From contig URTA01000026.1 of assembly GCA_900550645.1 (NCBI GenBank), positions 1-33,074 of the forward strand: 33,074 nucleotides of DNA, written 5' to 3'. Position numbers and translations under genes: made by a program. The first letter of the stretch is position 1. Every line of letters begins with the position of its first letter. A model generated the notes under the pieces. The model searched no databases, was not told where the DNA came from, and worked only from the letters and a program-made list of their open reading frames with translations. Below are positions 30,973-33,074 of this stretch, piece after piece. This stretch comes from an uncultured Porphyromonadaceae bacterium (GTDB taxonomy: Bacteria; Bacteroidota; Bacteroidia; Bacteroidales; Muribaculaceae).

Positions 30973-32553
30973 TTATGATGTCGCCGGCAGGCCTGCCGCT
31001 GACGCAAACGCCTCTGTGCAGCGGATGCCGTCAATAGCCGCAGAGACTATCCCCCCGGCATAACCCGCACCCTCCCCTGCCGGGTAAAGGCCTTGGATTT
31101 CGACATGCTGCATATCCTCCGCATTGCGCGGTATGCGCACCGGGCTTGACGTGCGCGATTCCAGTCCGACAAGTACAGCCTCGGGCGACAGGAAGCCCTT
31201 GCGCTGGCGGTCAAACACGCGGAAGCCCTCCTTCAGGCGGACGGCGACAAACGGCGGCAGCAGCTCGTCCATGCGTGCTGAATGGATGCCCGGGGCATAC
31301 GAGCTGCGCGGCAGGCTCTTCGACATGCGTCCACGCACGAAATCCGTCATGCGCTGTGCCGGGGCGTTGAGCGTGCAGCCGCTATGCCGGAAGAACCGGC
31401 GTTCCAAATCCTCTTGCAGAGCCATCAGCTCGAGTGCGCCGTGATGCGCGTACTCGGGGAAGTCGCCGGGGTGTATCTCCACCACCATGCCCGAGTTTGC
31501 CCACTGGCCGGCACGAGCCGAAGCCGACATGCCGTTGACCACCAGTCCGTCTGGCGAGGTCGCTGCCGGCACTATCACACCGCCGGGACACATGCAGAAG
31601 CTGTACACGCCGCGTCCGTCCGCCTGTGTGACAAAGCTGTATTCAGCCGCCGGCAGATACTTGCCTCTCCCCTCCGGCGAATGGTACTGCAAGCGGTCTA
31701 TCAGCTGCTGCGGATGCTCCAGGCGCACGCCTATTGCAAGCCCCTTGGCCTCAATACGCACGCCCGACGAGTGCAGCATGCGGTACACGTCGCGTGCGCT
31801 GTGGCCTGTGGCGAGTATCACGGCATCGCCCGAGTATGACCTGCCGTCGGCTGTTGACACCCCGCACACCCTGCCGCCCTCAACCGACAGTGCCGTCACG
31901 CGGCTGTTGAAATGCACCTCGCCGCCGTGGCTGGTTATGGTGTCGCGGATATTGCGTATTACCGCAGGCAGCTTGTCGCTGCCGATATGGGGGTGAGCGT
32001 CGATGAGGATGCTCTGTGACGCGCCGTGGCGGCAGAACATCGACAGCACCTTCGTCACGCTGCCGCGCTTCTTGCTGCGCGTATAGAGCTTGCCGTCGCT
32101 GTACGCCCCTGCTCCCCCCTCGCCGAAGCTGTAGTTGGTGTCAGGGTCTACGATGCCGTCACGCGAGATTTGCGCCAGCTTCAGCCGCCGCGCCTCGACT
32201 GTGTCGCCGCGTTCCAGAACCACCGGGCGTATCCCGAGTTCCAACGCACGCAACGCCGCAAACAGCCCCGCTGGCCCTGCCCCGACTATCACAATGCTGC
32301 GCCCTGCACTGCCTACATCCTTGTAATCAGGCGTTTCGACATCCAGCGCGACATCCTTGTCCCCGCCCGAGGCGAGGCGCAGCGTAAGGTTGACCATGAC
32401 ATTGCGCTGCCGAGCATCAATGCTCCTGCGCACAATGGCGATGCCGTTGACATCGCCAGCCGCCAGCCTGCACTGCCGTGCAGCCAGAGCCTTCAGCGCG
32501 GCGGGGTCGGCAGCCGCCTCGGGAGACACACGTATATTGATGTCCTGTATCAT
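30973..32553 (-). CDS. FAD-dependent oxidoreductase (COG2509-like)
   Basis: The 526-residue cytoplasmic protein is a putative dehydrogenase with a central FAD/NAD(P)-binding Rossmann region: VIVGAGPAGLFAALRALELG at about 88-107 (GxGxxG). It has the family's N-terminal non-Rossmann segment (about 1-85), the GEGGAGAYSDGKL motif, ILATGHSARDVY, the FCMCPGGVIVPA stretch and the closing YPAGEGAGYAGGIVSAAIDG. A frame extends upstream to 32640, but the ATG at 32553 gives the usual N-terminus (MIQDINIRVSPEAA). It also matches the predicted promoter. Its substrate is unknown; the family is common in Bacteroidetes. It heads the pair with tsaB. Confidence 0.85.
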   Translation of the reverse strand: MIQDINIRVSPEAAADPAALKALAARQCRLAAGDVNGIAIVRRSIDARQRNVMVNLTLRLASGGDKDVALDVETPDYKDVGSAGRSIVIVGAGPAGLFAALRALELGIRPVVLERGDTVEARRLKLAQISRDGIVDPDTNYSFGEGGAGAYSDGKLYTRSKKRGSVTKVLSMFCRHGASQSILIDAHPHIGSDKLPAVIRNIRDTITSHGGEVHFNSRVTALSVEGGRVCGVSTADGRSYSGDAVILATGHSARDVYRMLHSSGVRIEAKGLAIGVRLEHPQQLIDRLQYHSPEGRGKYLPAAEYSFVTQADGRGVYSFCMCPGGVIVPAATSPDGLVVNGMSASARAGQWANSGMVVEIHPGDFPEYAHHGALELMALQEDLERRFFRHSGCTLNAPAQRMTDFVRGRMSKSLPRSSYAPGIHSARMDELLPPFVAVRLKEGFRVFDRQRKGFLSPEAVLVGLESRTSSPVRIPRNAEDMQHVEIQGLYPAGEGAGYAGGIVSAAIDGIRCTEAFASAAGLPATS

Positions 32554-32573
32554 TGCAGTCGCGTTTAGAACCA

Positions 32574-32581
32574 CAAAATTA
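32574..32581 (-). promoter_or_regulatory. Predicted -7 element of the FAD oxidoreductase / tsaB transcript
   Basis: The minus strand reads TAATTTTG, an exact TAnnTTTG match, 20 bases before the ATG at 32553. The -33 region is weak. Confidence 0.5.
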
Positions 32582-32650
32582 CTCAAAATCGGCGACAACA
32601 CCACACACCCAGCCGACATTTCGTGATTTCCACACGGCAAAGCAAGTGCT

Positions 32651-32795
32651 GTTAACCCTGTTAACCGCGTTAACCGCCCGCGACAGGTTAACAGGGTTAA
32701 CGCGAGGTTAACAGCAGTCAGGAATAAGAGGGGGTGTTAACCATGTTTACCCCCCCGAAACAGGTTAACAGGGTTAACGCAGCGAAACGGTTAAC
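32651..32795. repeat. Array of ten GTTAAC palindromes
   Basis: GTTAAC occurs at 32651, 32660, 32669, 32687, 32696, 32707, 32736, 32764, 32773 and 32790, with a near-copy GTTTAC at 32745. Most neighbours are 9 or 18 bases apart. The left half mirrors the right half, so 32648-32715 forms a larger imperfect palindrome around 32675-32685. The last copy overlaps the stop codon of the gene at 32791. By chance about 0.04 copies would be expected in 145 bases. Confidence 0.9.
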
Positions 32796-33074
32796 AGGAC
32801 TGCAGACGCAGCTTCTTGGCTCGCTTGAACACGGCCGTTGATGATATGCCAAGCACGCCGGCCATTTCACGGTAGCTGCACCCCTCGTCGAGCATGCGGC
32901 GTATGGTGTCGTTGACGCGGTCGTCCTCCTTGTCGGTCTGCTCGCGCAGCTGCGTGCGCTCCTCGACCGTCCCGAGGTCGCGGAAGTGCAGCCAGCCCCC
33001 CTCGGTGTCCATTTCGCATAGCAGCACGCTGTCCGCGCCGTACTCCACTGCGCCGTTGCGCACCTTGACCTGCT
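32791..33074 (-). CDS. C-terminal part of a helix-turn-helix protein, possibly a RepA-like AAA ATPase (cut by window edge)
   Basis: The minus-strand frame is open across the right window edge, reading QVKVRNGAVEYGADSVLLCE at its visible start. The last 94 residues are visible. A GTG inside (33063) should not be read as the start. The segment ends in a helix-turn-helix: CSYREMAGVLGISSTAVFKRAKKL. The layout of a KVRN motif, then short strands, then an acidic helix and a terminal HTH, recalls the C-termini of RepA-like AAA ATPases on Bacteroidetes mobile elements. This is a pattern match from memory, not proof. The stop lies in the GTTAAC array. Confidence 0.45.
   Translation of the reverse strand, partial: QVKVRNGAVEYGADSVLLCEMDTEGGWLHFRDLGTVEERTQLREQTDKEDDRVNDTIRRMLDEGCSYREMAGVLGISSTAVFKRAKKLRLQSC

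Overview
The window reads as chromosomal DNA of a gut-type Bacteroidales, most likely a Muribaculaceae-like organism. This is an inference. The support is a TonB/ExbB/ExbD/ExbD cluster, a PorT-like barrel, a DUF4290 gene, a Bacteroidetes-type LptF/G permease and TGT, the absence of Shine-Dalgarno sequences, and repeated promoters of the Bacteroidetes form TTTG-N19-21-TAnnTTTG. No rRNA, complete tRNA, CRISPR array or intact transposon is visible.

Layout. Positions 1-3.5 kb (minus) hold exbB-exbD-exbD-tonB, the energiser of outer-membrane TonB-dependent transport, closed by a strong terminator. Next is pgk (minus). Divergent from it is a two-gene plus-strand operon: a sugar-kinase-like (APH/AmgK-type) domain fused to the C-terminal sensor domain of RapZ, overlapping by ATGA a MurU-like sugar-1-phosphate nucleotidyltransferase. 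A convergent intergenic region (7505-7741) carries a triple direct repeat and a 16-bp palindrome. The minus-strand operon at 7.7-9.7 kb encodes a lipoprotein, a stand-alone LytTR regulator and a membrane protein with a degenerate NAGPA/DUF2233-like domain. On the plus strand follow a tricorn-like S41 protease (9.9-13.2 kb), tgt and an LptF/G permease.

From 15.9 to 18.5 kb (minus) a LysM/periplasmic-binding-fold protein is translationally coupled to a PorT-like barrel. From 18.6 to 24.1 kb (minus) lies a complete tripartite RND efflux operon (adaptor-pump-TolC), with a divergent AraC-type regulator (24.3-25.3 kb). From 30.2 down to 25.3 kb runs a long co-directional minus-strand block: DUF4290, murA, rimM, a small acidic protein, an OmpA-like protein, an outer-membrane barrel, an FKBP isomerase and an MmcQ/YjbR protein. 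Upstream of it are tsaB and a COG2509-type FAD oxidoreductase. The right edge holds the C-terminus of a helix-turn-helix protein, perhaps a RepA-like AAA ATPase, followed by a dense array of ten GTTAAC palindromes.

Most notable: the kinase-RapZ_C fusion paired with a MurU-like enzyme; MurA with Asp instead of the catalytic Cys (predicted fosfomycin insensitivity); a TGT lacking all three zinc-ligand cysteines; the GTTAAC array; a terminator interleaved with the tgt promoter; and the repeat-rich convergent region at 7.5-7.7 kb. Most of the rest is conserved core genome.
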